Notes: generated from the sequence alone by a model not told the origin. 63,381 bases of DNA from Bifidobacterium tissieri (GCF_002259645.1 NZ_MWWV01000008.1:1-63381), one strand, 5' to 3'; counted from the first letter of the stretch, positions 38,688 through 48,173 are shown. A program made the numbers and translations.

Positions 38688-38716
38688 ACGATAGAGCACC
38701 TGCGCAATTTGCGCAA
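38688..38716 (-). promoter_or_regulatory. Candidate promoter and operator of the small-peptide genes
   Basis: On the minus strand TTGCGC (38716-38711) and TATCGT (38693-38688) are 17 bp apart, and the ATG of gene 2 lies 49 bp downstream. The -35 box and spacer overlap the palindrome TGCGCAATTTGCGCA (38701-38715), a likely repressor site. ACCAAGTGGTTGGT, another inverted repeat, lies at 38737-38750. Confidence 0.5.
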
Positions 38717-38818
38717 GCGCTGGCGCAGAGAAACCTACCAAGTGGTTGGTATTACGCCGTTTTGTCGGCGTGTCGCACGAAGAGCTTATCTTTCCTTGAA
38801 ATTACAACGGTTTGAAGA

Positions 38819-38834
38819 AAGTGTGATCACACTT
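38819..38834. promoter_or_regulatory. Variant of the GTGTGATCACAC palindrome
   Basis: AAGTGTGATCACACTT keeps the 12-bp core GTGTGATCACAC of the window's recurrent palindrome but has AA/TT in place of TTA/TAA flanks. Confidence 0.6.
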
Positions 38835-39002
38835 ACGATATGGTCACCAAGACATCGGCAAGCACGGCACCTCTTCTTACGCCGCAATCAGCCAGTACAA
38901 GAAGACAGCGTTCCCGCGCGATGCGCAACACCGTTGCCCTACTGCACGACGGTCGGCTCTGGGTAAAGCCACGTCACGAGCATCCCCTTATCGTCCTCAA
39001 AT

Positions 39003-39039
39003 CTACCCGGTTATGCCCAGACGTCCGGCAATACCCAGA
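39003..39039. repeat. IS-end-like repeat, solo copy
   Basis: A 37-bp segment from CTACCCGGTTATGCCCAG to AATACCCAGA matches 62637-62673, beside the right-hand transposase, with four mismatches. It probably marks a lost or fragmentary copy of the same mobile element. Confidence 0.6.
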
Positions 39040-39293
39040 ATAGGTACGAACGAGACGACTACAGTCGAAGCCCGAATAATCAGCGACAGAATCAAAACAC
39101 CAACTTGGCGAAATACAGCAACACAACCCGACGCATCGCAATCCGATGCCCAGCGGCAAGAGCCCACGGACCCCACGACCAACAGTGCGACGTGCACCGC
39201 AGTCCGAAATCCAAAGCGACGGCGTTCACCAGATCCCGAGTCAGCCTACGTCACCCCTGGCAACGAAGAGTCCGGGCGGCAGTCGACAACAAT

Positions 39294-39403
39294 ACGGGCT
39301 GAAAAAGACGGTTTTCGCAATTCGTAGTGCTTTACGGACGTTTCCGTGCCTTGAAACGTCCGCACACTACTACGAATCGCAGGAATCGTCTTTTTCAGCC
39401 CGT
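39294..39403. repeat. Long imperfect inverted repeat, about 110 bp (MITE or structured RNA)
   Basis: The left arm starts ACGGGCTGAAAAAGACG and includes ATTCGTAGT and CGGACGTTTC. The right arm is its reverse complement with a few mismatches and ends CGTCTTTTTCAGCCCGT. Arms are about 50 bp with a short centre. No coding capacity. A non-autonomous transposable element is the simplest reading; a stable hairpin RNA is the alternative. Confidence 0.75.
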
Positions 39404-39661
39404 AATTTCTGCCCCGAAGCCCGAACGTCGTCGCGACCGGCCCGCGATCGTATCCGCATAGCCCGAGCACCAGCCCGAGCATCGCACCTATCGCGTAGTT
39501 ATGCAGACATACAGCAGCGCATCCACGTCACGCAAAACACGCCACAATCGTTCGCAATGTTGATTGTCCCCGAATACCCCCGCAGTTAGAATGAAAACAG
39601 ATCAGCGATGATGCTGACGCCTTAAGGGACAGGGGCACCATGTTTTTAAGGAGGTCCGCCA

Positions 39662-40837
39662 ATGTCTGCGCACAGTAATGAAAACGAAAACGAAAACGTC
39701 GAGTCGGGAACGACCAACCCCACAGCACCCAGCTCAGCAACGCCTTCGGATGGCGCACAAAACGCACACGGCAAGGTCATCTCACTGGGCGAAGTGGCGG
39801 TCAATCTGACCATGGGTGTCAACACCATTCCACTGCCCGGCGGATTCGCATACTCGGAGAACGCCGGCACCAGCATCGGCGGCAGCTTTGCCACGCTGCA
39901 GGCCGCGGCGCGCATGGGGGCGCGAACCGAACATGCCGGCATCATCGGCAACGGACCGTGGGCGACCATGATCCGTCAGGCGTTCGACGCGGAGGGCATC
40001 GCGCACACGGGCCAGGATCGTCTGGACGAGGACTCCGGTCTGCGCGTACTGCTCAGCGACGGCAGCCCGCGCAAGACGCTCATCGCCAAATTCGGCGCCG
40101 AGGCGCATGGCTCGTTCGACTCGTTTGACGAGATCCGCCCGGAAAGCAACGACGTACTGCACATCAGCGGCAACACGCTCACCAACCGCACCGCAAGCGC
40201 AGTGTTCGCGTTCATGCGACGCGAGGACGAGCATTGGAGCGACTACGGCGGTTTTGACGAGAACGGGAATCCGCACGGGCATCGATATCAGATCGTGATC
40301 AACCCGTCGGGCGCGGTGATCGGGCATGTGAACGAGCAGCTTATCGAAACGCTGGTGCTCGATCGTCCGATCTGGACCTGTAACAAACGCGAGGCCCGCG
40401 CGGTGGCGCTCCGACTTGGCATTCCGATCACGGATCCAGAGCCAGTGATGGTCAACGGCAGCACCGAAGCGACCATGCCGGAGCTGATCGAGGGGCTGGG
40501 CGAAGTGCTGAAATCGCCGGTGATCATCCGCACCGGAGCCAGCGGCGCGTGGCTGTGGGAACCGGATGAAATCGGCAGCTCCGAAGGCATGATCACTCAC
40601 GTGCCCGCCTACGCCGCCAAGGCCACGCACACGCAGTCGGCCGGCGGATGCCACACCGGCGTGCTGTGTGCGATGCTGGCGCGCGGCGCCGATCTTGAGG
40701 ACGCGGTGGAAGTGGCCAATGCGGCTTCGTCGATCGCGGTGTCTCGGGCCGATTCGGTTACCGGCGAACCGAGCTGCCCCACGCTTTCGGAGGCGAAGAT
40801 GCTGATCGCCAAGCAGATGGAGGCGGATCGCGGGTAG
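39662..40837 (+). CDS. PfkB-family carbohydrate kinase homolog with altered active site
   Basis: The 391-residue protein has a ribokinase-like fold: VISLGEVAVNLTMG, GGSFATLQAAARMGARTEHAGIIGNG, DVLHISGNTLTN, WTCNKREARAVALRLG and SPVIIRTGASGAWLWEP. The C-terminal anion-hole motif, normally DTxGAGD with the catalytic base Asp, reads QSAGGCHTG, so the Asp is replaced by His. The first 38 residues are a Asn/Glu/Ser-rich extension. AAGGAGG lies 8 bp before the ATG. Family chemistry would be ATP-dependent phosphorylation of a sugar or nucleoside; with the base lost it may be inactive, regulatory, or act by another mechanism. Monocistronic, followed by 480 bp without a gene. Confidence 0.85.
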   Translation: MSAHSNENENENVESGTTNPTAPSSATPSDGAQNAHGKVISLGEVAVNLTMGVNTIPLPGGFAYSENAGTSIGGSFATLQAAARMGARTEHAGIIGNGPWATMIRQAFDAEGIAHTGQDRLDEDSGLRVLLSDGSPRKTLIAKFGAEAHGSFDSFDEIRPESNDVLHISGNTLTNRTASAVFAFMRREDEHWSDYGGFDENGNPHGHRYQIVINPSGAVIGHVNEQLIETLVLDRPIWTCNKREARAVALRLGIPITDPEPVMVNGSTEATMPELIEGLGEVLKSPVIIRTGASGAWLWEPDEIGSSEGMITHVPAYAAKATHTQSAGGCHTGVLCAMLARGADLEDAVEVANAASSIAVSRADSVTGEPSCPTLSEAKMLIAKQMEADRG

Positions 40838-41324
40838 GCCGAGCGCAGACGGCGAGCGGAACGCGGGTAACGAAATGTGACAGATGCGAAGCTTGGACGC
40901 AAGCGCGATAAGTGCGGCAAATACGAGGAGCCGCGGAACGGGTATTCGTATCGGCACCAGACGGACAATAGCCTGATTTGTTTGGTTCGGGCCGACGGAC
41001 TGTTCGCATATCCGTACTGTCATTAAATGATGCGCACCGGCCTCGTACTGTTGCGCACTGTCGCGCACCGGATGCGCCGGCACATGACACTCCGTGTGCA
41101 CACGCAGTACACGCAACGGTGCAGCACACACAACAGTGCACGTGCACGTGCACGTGGAATGCAGCTTGCCACTCTAAGTCCCAAGCCTCACACGCCACAT
41201 CTCACGCTCGCGACACGCCGATAACGCCTTGCAATGACGCCATTTTTTGCATTCCTCAAAAACCGTGTTATTCTTTTCAAGTTGCCTGACTGAGCAAATC
41301 TCACGAGTTCAGGATGGTAACGCT
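40838..41324. other. Gene-free spacer before tRNA-Ser
   Basis: No gene is supported. A run of GTGCAC/CACGTG alternation lies near 41137-41155. The tRNA promoter must be in the last 60 bp, where TTGCAT...TTATTCTTT near 41246-41278 is a candidate. Confidence 0.4.
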
Positions 41325-41413
41325 GGAGAATTCGCCTAGTGGTCTATGGCGCACGCTTGGAAAGCGTGTTGGGTGAATAGCCCTCACGAGTTCGAATCTC
41401 GTATTCTCCGCCA
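41325..41413 (+). tRNA. tRNA-Ser, anticodon GGA
   Basis: The acceptor stem GGAGAAT (41325-41331) pairs with ATTCTCC (41403-41409), followed by G and an encoded CCA (41411-41413). The anticodon stem CACGC/GCGTG encloses the loop TTGGAAA with anticodon GGA, reading UCC and UCU. The long variable arm (TTGGGTGAATAGCCCTC) and the T-loop TTCGAAT confirm a class II serine tRNA. Confidence 0.96.
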
Positions 41414-41416
41414 TCA

Positions 41417-41446
41417 GGGATTTCGGTTCGCCGGAATCCCTTTTTT
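41417..41446 (+). terminator. Terminator of tRNA-Ser
   Basis: GGGATTTCGG pairs with CCGGAATCCC across a TTCG tetraloop, followed directly by TTTTTTG. A canonical Rho-independent terminator 4 bp past the tRNA end. Confidence 0.93.
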
Positions 41447-41583
41447 GTTATCACCGCAGGCGTATGCGCACATACGGCATGTAGTCACATGCGCGGAGCC
41501 CACTGGACAGCCGCGCCCGCTGGGCCGGCATCGGCACCCGCCTGGCCGGCACCGGCACACACTGCCGCCGGTGCCGTCAACCA

Positions 41584-43503
41584 CTACCACTGGGCGCGCA
41601 TGTCGCGGGAGTAGACCACTTCGCCGGGGGCGGGGTAGCCGTCGAGCAGCTGCGGAACGGTAACGAGCGTGAAACCCAAGCGACGCAGATCGTGGATCAC
41701 ATCGGGCAACGCGTCGGCCGTGCTCTGGTGGATGTCATGCATCAGCACAATCGAGCCGGGCCGCACCTGCGCCAGGATCTTCTCCCTCGTCTTCAACGCG
41801 TTGAGACTCTTCCAGTCGTACGAGTCCACGTCGTAATCGACCAAGCCGAGGTTCAGCGCCACGGCCGTACGACGCGACGCCTCGTCGTACGCCCCATGAG
41901 GCGGTCGCAACAGACGCACCGGCTGACCGGTGACGGACTGCACGGCACGGTTCGTGTCGACCAGCTGCTGTGCACGATCGGCGGAATTCATCGACGGCAG
42001 ATCCGTATGGTTCCACGTATGGTCGCCGATCACGCTGCCGGACGACAGCGCTTTGACGAGCGGGGAAATCGACGCCTCCTCCGCACCCGCCGAGCCGGCA
42101 CCGGCGGAGGCACCTTCGGCACCTTCCGCATCCGCCGCGCCGACGGTCTGTCCCACGGCAAAGAACGTGGCCTGCACGCCCTCGCTTTCCAGTGTCTGCA
42201 CCACCTGCGGACTCACGGCGTTCGGACCGTCGTCGAACGTAAGCGCCACGCATTTCTGCACGCTGCAATCGATGCCGATCTTGCGGTTCTGCGACTTGAC
42301 CACGGCGTTCACTGCCGCGTTCAGCGCGTGCACGTGACCGGCGCGGGCCTGCGCGGCATCGACATCAGATTGCAGGTGCAGGGCGTCGGCCGCGGTGTCG
42401 GCGGATTTGGACGCGGATTGCGCGTCGAACGCGGGATTCGCGGCATCGGCAGCAGCGGCGGCTTGCGTTGCCAGATCGGTGTCGGCGGACAGCGCTGCAC
42501 CCTGCGTTCCCGTTCCCGTCATCCCCTGTAGAGCCGTGGTGTCGGCGAGCGCGGATTCGATGGCCCGGAGGAGCTTGATGCGGGTGGACGAGTCAGCCAC
42601 CGCATCCTTGGAGTTGTCGAGCACCCATTGGGCATTGGCGATCGCGTTGGCGAAGGCCGTGGTGCTGCCGGAGAGGTCGCGGTCCATGGGCAGGAGTGCG
42701 GACGCGGCCGCGTTTGTGGCCGCTTTCTTGCGCAGATCGGCGACCTCGGTTTCCACCTGCTGCCATGCGGTCTTGAACTTGTGTGCCTTGCCCGCGAGCG
42801 CGGTGGGCAGTTGTTTGGCGTCACAGGCCGCGTCGTCGTATATGCCGGACGGCTCGCTCACGGTGATATCGCCTGCGTTGTCGACTTCGGCGGCGACCGC
42901 CTCCAGATGCGCGCGATTCTGTTGGTAGGCGTACTGATAGTGCTGGCAGTCGGCGATGGCGAGGCGATAATACCGGTAGCCGGACAGCGATCCGACTGCG
43001 GCAAGCGCCAGCGCGAGGATCACGATGAGGGTGATGATGACGACGGTTCGCTTGCCGCGACGCTGCTTTGCGGCACGGGGGCGACGGGACGGCTTCCGTG
43101 CGGGTGACTGGGCGGACTCGGAGGACGACCGGCGAGACCGGCGGGCGGATGTGCCGGCCTTGGACACGGAAGAGTCGGTCTTGCTGGTACGGCCTGTCGG
43201 ATTGGCACGACCCGCCTGATTGGTGACCGAGAACGAGTCAAGATCGATGAATTCGGCGGCGAGATCAATGACCTCGGTTTCCGCGGCATGAATGCTGTCG
43301 TGAACGCCTTCGGCACGCGACACAGGCGCTGAGCGAGTGGCGGACGTCTCCGCGGCGGACGTCCCGGTGCCAACACCGGCACCGGCACCGACTCCCATAC
43401 CGGCATCGAGTGCTTTTTCGGCTTCGACAACGGGTTGCCTGTCCCATGCGAACAGCGGACCGGTGTACTCGGTTTCCTTGCGCGTTCTGAAGTCCCGTGC
43501 CAT
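41584..43503 (-). CDS. Membrane-anchored polysaccharide deacetylase (NodB family)
   Basis: The 639-residue protein has a basic, Ser-rich cytoplasmic part (to about 155), one membrane helix (VVIITLIVILALALAAVG, about 158-175) and an Ala-rich extracellular stalk. The C-terminal NodB domain starts at about residue 415. The NodB motifs are CVALTFDDGPNAVSP (two Asp), VIGDHTWNHTDLPS (metal His), RLLRPPHGAYDE, DYDVDSYDWKS and IVLMHDIHQSTADALP. Family chemistry: metal-dependent removal of acetyl groups from N-acetylated glycans, here most likely peptidoglycan N-acetylglucosamine at the outer face. The start at 43503 follows GGGAGAACG; the longer frame to 43539 lacks one. A loop rich in Gly/Ala (GAADAEGAEGASAGAGSAGA) interrupts the domain after FFAVGQTV. 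Divergent from the next gene. Confidence 0.92.
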   Translation of the reverse strand: MARDFRTRKETEYTGPLFAWDRQPVVEAEKALDAGMGVGAGAGVGTGTSAAETSATRSAPVSRAEGVHDSIHAAETEVIDLAAEFIDLDSFSVTNQAGRANPTGRTSKTDSSVSKAGTSARRSRRSSSESAQSPARKPSRRPRAAKQRRGKRTVVIITLIVILALALAAVGSLSGYRYYRLAIADCQHYQYAYQQNRAHLEAVAAEVDNAGDITVSEPSGIYDDAACDAKQLPTALAGKAHKFKTAWQQVETEVADLRKKAATNAAASALLPMDRDLSGSTTAFANAIANAQWVLDNSKDAVADSSTRIKLLRAIESALADTTALQGMTGTGTQGAALSADTDLATQAAAAADAANPAFDAQSASKSADTAADALHLQSDVDAAQARAGHVHALNAAVNAVVKSQNRKIGIDCSVQKCVALTFDDGPNAVSPQVVQTLESEGVQATFFAVGQTVGAADAEGAEGASAGAGSAGAEEASISPLVKALSSGSVIGDHTWNHTDLPSMNSADRAQQLVDTNRAVQSVTGQPVRLLRPPHGAYDEASRRTAVALNLGLVDYDVDSYDWKSLNALKTREKILAQVRPGSIVLMHDIHQSTADALPDVIHDLRRLGFTLVTVPQLLDGYPAPGEVVYSRDMRAQW

Positions 43504-43724
43504 CGTTCTCCCGTGTCTCCGTTTCGGCGTTTCCACCAACCCTCAACTCGAACAGCACAAGCATACCGGCAGGCATGGCGCATGGTTTCAGACAAGATAC
43601 CTCACCTCCCGAAACCAACGGACGCAGGCCTTGGCAATGAACCGCCGGAACCAAAGCTACAGTGAAAACCGGCACGACCCCAGACACAGCAACCCCGATT
43701 CGGCGGGCACGATAGGGTGGGCGT

Positions 43725-45884
43725 ATGACTTCGACGCAGGCCCCTGAAACCTCTGAACCCTCGGATGCTCCGAGCGCGGCACCGACCACCGCACCGAAGG
43801 CTGTCACCGCAGCCGGCACCAACCCCAACACCTCGAAGAGCATCGCCCCCGTCCCGGAAGAAGCCACCACCCCCACCCCAACCGAGGCTGCTCCCGAAAC
43901 CGCGCCCAGGCCCCGCGATGGCCGCGCAACCACGCAACCCCAAACCCCTGCCTCAGACACGCTCGCGCCCAAGATCACCCTTGCCGCCCGCATCGCGGGG
44001 ATCGTAGGCGTTGCGCTCGCGTTTCTCATCGTGCTGGCATGGTTCCCCCGCGGCATCTGGAACAGTCCGATCCAAGGCATCGACGCCCCAGCCCATTACT
44101 ACTTCATCCGGGAGCTGCTGGAACAGGGGCCGGCCAAGGCGCTGTCACTACTGCCGAACGGCGGCTACTATCCCCCACTGTTCCATCTGCTCGCGGCCTC
44201 CACAGTCAAGCTGGCCGCCCTGTTCGGCGTACACCTCAGCGTGTTCACCGCACTTGACGTGGTATGGATCACCTCCTCCGGTCTGCTGTGGCCGGCGGGC
44301 ATGCTGCTGCTCTGCTCATACTTCCTGCGCACCGCCACCCCGATCACTCGCATGGTCGCGAACCTGCTAATCCCCCTACTGGCCGTGGCCTCGGCCTCGC
44401 ACCCGTTCCACATGCTCTACTCGGGTCCGCTGATCGCGTTCGGTCTGGCAAGCACGCTGCTCCCATTCCTGCTCTACTGCTCCCTGCGCTTCCTCGACGC
44501 CCTCACCGCGCTGATCCACGCGCCACGCGGCCACCGCCTCAGCGCAATAACCCTTCGCCCACTGTTCCTGACCGCGCTGAGCACCGCGGCAACCGGCCTG
44601 CTGTGCGTGGCGGCCCACCCCCGCGTTGTCTTCACCTACGCACTGCTCATTCTGCCGTTCATCCTCACCCGCCTGCCGTGGAAGTTCATCCTGGCCGTGT
44701 TCGTGCTGATGATCGTGGGCGCGGGCGCGTTCCTCGCGTTCATGATCAACTTCTACCCGTCGAACCGGTATGCGGATCCCGGTGCCTGGTTCCACACATT
44801 CGTCCCCACCAAAACCGTGCCTGAAGCCTTGTGGACCGCGTTCAGCGACCACCTGTCGTCCCTGTCCAGCGGCACGATCGGCGGCAATCCCGTGGCCGGC
44901 GCGTTCATGTTCCTTGCCCTGATCGCCGCCGTTATCGCCGCGCTCGGATTCGCCGGCAATCGTCTGCGCGACGGCATCGCCCTGACGTTGGGCTACGCGT
45001 TCGTGATCATTGTGTATGTGTGCAGCGCGTCGCTCACCGGCGCGATTCCGAACATTCTCACCGCGCCCTGGTACCGCTCGGACGCCCGCACAGTGACGAT
45101 GTTCCCGTTCGTGCTGCTGCCGCTGCTGGCGTTCGGCCTGTCCTGCGTGGAACGCGCCGTGACCGAATTCGCACTGGTCAAGGCGTCACCAACGCGCGAC
45201 GCCCTCGGCATTCCCGATATCCGCAGCGCCCAGCACGTGCGCGGCAACGGCACCGATGACCCGCGCATCCCCAGCAGCCTGCCCCCCATCGTCTCCGCTG
45301 TCGTTGCGATCGTACTGGTCGTGTCGATGACCGCGGCCATGGTTCTCACGCAAATCAGCAATCCCATTCGCGCCACGATGAGCGAGGAGATCACACGGAA
45401 CGCCAGCTACGACAAGCCCGATCAGTACGAGCAGCTCACTGCGGACAAGTACGATGCGATGCGTCGCATGGTGGCGACGACCGGCACGCGGGCCGCGGTG
45501 ATCTCCGACCCGATGAACGGCTCGATGTATGCGAGCACGCTGTTCGACGCGAACATGCTCTACCCGGTGTATAACCCGCAGCACACCAAGAACGGCGCGA
45601 TCTTCGGCGAGGTTGAGGACGCGTTCGCATCCGGCGACAGCCGTCGCGTGCTGGATACGGTATGCCCGGTGGGCGGCGACGCTGGCGCGTATTTCCTGGC
45701 GATGGGCCCGCAGGCGGCCAGCCTGCAATTGTTCACGTTCAAGCAGCAGTATGATCCGTTCCACAACGAGGATCTGATCGCGCGATACGTGAACGATGGC
45801 ACGCTGATCAAGGTCGACGACTACGGCAACTACGGCGACCATGCCAAAGGCTGGGCGCTCTATCGCTTCGTCTGCGGTAACTAA
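43725..45884 (+). CDS. Polytopic membrane protein, DUF6541/GT-C-like
   Basis: The 719-residue protein has a Pro/Thr/Ala-rich cytoplasmic tail of about 85 residues, then about 10-12 membrane helices. The first extracellular loop has SPIQGIDAPAHYYFIRELLE and the motif GGYYPPLFHLLA, where the acidic residue fits GT-C-type active sites. A soluble C-terminal domain (about 560-719) starts after the last helix (VVAIVLVVSMTAAMVLTQIS). Proteins of this kind are usually placed among DUF6541 or uncharacterised arabinosyl/mannosyl-type transferases. Likely role: polyprenyl-phosphate-dependent sugar transfer at the cell surface. The start ATG at 43725 has only a weak GGGTGGG before it. It is divergent from the NodB deacetylase. 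Confidence 0.75.
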   Translation: MTSTQAPETSEPSDAPSAAPTTAPKAVTAAGTNPNTSKSIAPVPEEATTPTPTEAAPETAPRPRDGRATTQPQTPASDTLAPKITLAARIAGIVGVALAFLIVLAWFPRGIWNSPIQGIDAPAHYYFIRELLEQGPAKALSLLPNGGYYPPLFHLLAASTVKLAALFGVHLSVFTALDVVWITSSGLLWPAGMLLLCSYFLRTATPITRMVANLLIPLLAVASASHPFHMLYSGPLIAFGLASTLLPFLLYCSLRFLDALTALIHAPRGHRLSAITLRPLFLTALSTAATGLLCVAAHPRVVFTYALLILPFILTRLPWKFILAVFVLMIVGAGAFLAFMINFYPSNRYADPGAWFHTFVPTKTVPEALWTAFSDHLSSLSSGTIGGNPVAGAFMFLALIAAVIAALGFAGNRLRDGIALTLGYAFVIIVYVCSASLTGAIPNILTAPWYRSDARTVTMFPFVLLPLLAFGLSCVERAVTEFALVKASPTRDALGIPDIRSAQHVRGNGTDDPRIPSSLPPIVSAVVAIVLVVSMTAAMVLTQISNPIRATMSEEITRNASYDKPDQYEQLTADKYDAMRRMVATTGTRAAVISDPMNGSMYASTLFDANMLYPVYNPQHTKNGAIFGEVEDAFASGDSRRVLDTVCPVGGDAGAYFLAMGPQAASLQLFTFKQQYDPFHNEDLIARYVNDGTLIKVDDYGNYGDHAKGWALYRFVCGN

Positions 45885-45951
45885 GTCAACTCAGCCAACG
45901 GCTGGCCCGGCCCTTTGATGGGCTCAACATCGAAATTTGGAGTCCGCAAGG

Positions 45952-46153
45952 GACAATCCTCGAGTTCTGTGCGGATTGCGGGGTCTTGCAGACACCAATC
46001 TCCGAGTTCTGTGCGGTCCCAGACGAGAATGCAAAGTATGACCGTTGAAATTGCAACACCCATACTCGGAATCTGCCGCCAAACACGCACAGAACTCAAC
46101 GATAGGTGTCTGCAAACAACGAAAAACGCACAGAACTCGGAGATAGGTGCCTG
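45952..46153. repeat. Composite repeat with paired inverted copies (MITE-like)
   Basis: CGAGTTCTGTGCGG occurs at about 45961 and 46003, and its inverse CGCACAGAACTC at 46086 and 46128. The adjoining CAGACACC and GGTGTCTG also pair. Near the centre is GTTGAAATTGCAAC + ACCCATA (46044-46064), shared with 1671-1691. The nested symmetry suggests a small non-autonomous mobile element. Confidence 0.7.
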
Positions 46154-46202
46154 AATCATCGAATCATCGCAGTATCGGCCTGCATGATTGAGGCATGAGA
46201 AA

Positions 46203-46255
46203 GCCCTCTGCCGGAACGACCCATAACGATTCCATAGGAACGTCCCACAGAGGGC
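46203..46255 (-). terminator. Terminator of the amino-acid permease gene
   Basis: GCCCTCTG (46203-46210) pairs with CAGAGGGC (46248-46255) around a longer partly self-pairing loop; the minus strand continues with TTTCTC. It lies 79 bp past the permease stop. Confidence 0.65.
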
Positions 46256-46333
46256 AACCAGTCACGGTCAAACAGCCAAGGCCCAGCTCTGGAACCCCGG
46301 CTACCCGATCAACCTCAACGAATCAACAACAAT

Positions 46334-47848
46334 TCAGTCCTTGACCATCCAAGGCTTGTCATCGGGCACATCCACCACTTCGCTCGGCTTGGCGAACCGC
46401 TGCTTGAGGAAGTAGATGCCGTAACAGGCCACCAGGAAGATCAGCTCGGCGATCAGCGCGAACCGCTGCTCCACGTCGAAGAACACCAGGAAGAACGACA
46501 CCGTGCACAGGATGAACGCGCCCCACGACGTCCACGGATAACCGGGCGTACGGTACTTGAGCTCATCCACGCTGTGTCCTTCGGCGATCCAACGCTTGCG
46601 GAACACGATCTGGCAGTAGGCGATCGCGATCCACACCACCACGGCGGACAGACCGGAAATGCCCACAAGCACCAGATACACCGTGCTCGCCGCCACCACG
46701 GACGACAGCAACGCCAGCAGGCCACCGGCCATGGACGCGCACAGGGCAAGCATCGGCACGCCTCGACGGTTCGTCTTGGCGAACCACACGGGGATCATGC
46801 GCTCGTGACCCAGCGACCACACCATGCGCGTGGTGGCATACAGACCGGAGTTCGCCGCGGACAGCACCGCGGTGAGCACCACAAAGTTCATGATGTCGCC
46901 GGCGAACGGCAGACCAATGCTGTTGAACACGAGCACGAACGGGCTTTCATCCACGCCGGCATCCTGCCACGGGATCAGCGCCGACATGACCACGATCGAA
47001 CCGATGAAGAACAGCACCAGACGCCACAGCGTAGTGTGGATCGCCTTGGGCACGGCCACCTCAGGGTTGCGCGTCTCACCCGCGGTCACGCCGATCAGCT
47101 CGGTGCCGGAGAACGCGAAGTTCACCGTCAGGATCGTGGCGAACACCGGCATGAATCCGTTCGGGAACGTGCCGTCCTTCACCAGATTGTGGAACAGCGG
47201 CGCATGATCGTAGCCATGCACCGGCAGCGCACCAAAGATCGCCAGACCGCCGATCAGGATGAACGCGCAGATGGCCACCACTTTGATCGACGCGAACCAG
47301 AACTCGGTCTCCGCGAAGAACCGCACAGACAGCGCGTTCGACACGAAGATCAGCACAATGCACGCCGCACTCCATATCCACGTGGGCGTGCCGGGGAACC
47401 ATCGCTGCATGAGCAGTCCGGCGGCAGTGAACTCCGATCCGAGCGCCACCGTCCAAGTAAGCCAGTACTGGATCGCGACCACGAAGCCCGTGGCGGGTCC
47501 GATGAACTTGTCCGCGTAGACGTGGAATGATCCAGTGACCGGCATGGCCACCGACAGCTCGCCCAATGACAGCATGACCAGATAGACGATCACCGCGCCG
47601 ATCGCATACGCAAGGATCGTGCCGATCGGACCGGCCTGATGGATCGTATATCCGGAGCTCAGGAACAGACCTGTGCCGATCACGCCGCCAAGCGAGATCA
47701 TCTGCAGATGGCGGGCTTCCATGCCGCGCTTAAGACTGGTGTGAATGGCGTGCGTATGCGGGCCCTTCGGGGTTTCCTCGCCGGTTCCGTCCGCAACGGT
47801 CGCGGTCGATTCGCCGGTGGCCGCTTCGCCAGATTGGCTGGTTGTCAT
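46334..47848 (-). CDS. APC-superfamily amino-acid permease
   Basis: The 504-residue protein has 12 membrane segments and the APC signature at its start: [19 protein letters not shown] followed by [54 protein letters not shown] and [20 protein letters not shown] place it with the AAT family (LysP, AnsP, GabP, ProY). It imports an amino acid by proton symport across the cell membrane; the substrate cannot be fixed. The N-terminal 37 residues are polar and cytoplasmic, and the C-terminus ends in a short charged tail. Typical family length is 450-500. Standalone gene, with its own terminator. Confidence 0.95.
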   Translation of the reverse strand: MTTSQSGEAATGESTATVADGTGEETPKGPHTHAIHTSLKRGMEARHLQMISLGGVIGTGLFLSSGYTIHQAGPIGTILAYAIGAVIVYLVMLSLGELSVAMPVTGSFHVYADKFIGPATGFVVAIQYWLTWTVALGSEFTAAGLLMQRWFPGTPTWIWSAACIVLIFVSNALSVRFFAETEFWFASIKVVAICAFILIGGLAIFGALPVHGYDHAPLFHNLVKDGTFPNGFMPVFATILTVNFAFSGTELIGVTAGETRNPEVAVPKAIHTTLWRLVLFFIGSIVVMSALIPWQDAGVDESPFVLVFNSIGLPFAGDIMNFVVLTAVLSAANSGLYATTRMVWSLGHERMIPVWFAKTNRRGVPMLALCASMAGGLLALLSSVVAASTVYLVLVGISGLSAVVVWIAIAYCQIVFRKRWIAEGHSVDELKYRTPGYPWTSWGAFILCTVSFFLVFFDVEQRFALIAELIFLVACYGIYFLKQRFAKPSEVVDVPDDKPWMVKD

Positions 47849-48173
47849 GGTGTTCTCTCTGGTCGTTCTCTATATGTCAAATCGTCAAATATATGCGCCA
47901 AATAATACGAGGCGATGCGTGATACCACATAGTAGATTCATAGCGATCCGCGCCACATACGTTTTGGCCGAATCACTAGCATAGTCAACAACGCGGCGGG
48001 ATGGGTATTCAGAACGCAAAAAATCTGGGCTCTCGAGCCTCGAAAAGGCCGGAAAGCCCAGATCCGGTGCCAGATAACAGCAGATATCGGCAGTCATCGG
48101 CAACGACGAATCGCTGTCGCCTATCGATATCCGACGATCATCCGCGGCAATGATTACTCGGCGATCGCTGCGG
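47849..48173. other. Spacer between permease and HD-domain gene
   Basis: No gene. It contains the terminator at 48023-48063 and the AT-rich permease promoter region. Confidence 0.5.
48023..48063 (-). terminator. Terminator of the HD-domain gene
   Basis: ATCTGGGCT (48023-48031) pairs with AGCCCAGAT (48055-48063). On the minus strand the stem is followed by TTTTTGCG, a standard Rho-independent layout. Confidence 0.85.

Larger units (their letters stand above)
38717..39661. other. Long gene-free stretch with several repeats
   Basis: About 940 bp between the peptide promoter and the PfkB-like gene. No open frame is convincing: minus-strand frames near 39003-39197 look partly membrane-like but have no ribosome site or recognisable family. 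It holds a variant palindrome, an IS-end-like repeat and a long inverted repeat, each listed separately. Confidence 0.5.
45885..46333. other. Gene-free spacer made mainly of repeats
   Basis: No gene is supported. It is filled by the composite repeat at 45952-46153 and the terminator at 46203-46255. Confidence 0.6.

Noticed and set aside
39003-39197. Minus-strand 64-codon frame with a hydrophobic C-terminal half
   Set aside because: Its end coincides with the IS-end-like repeat, no ribosome site is seen and no homologous family is recognised. It could be a gene remnant but is not supported.
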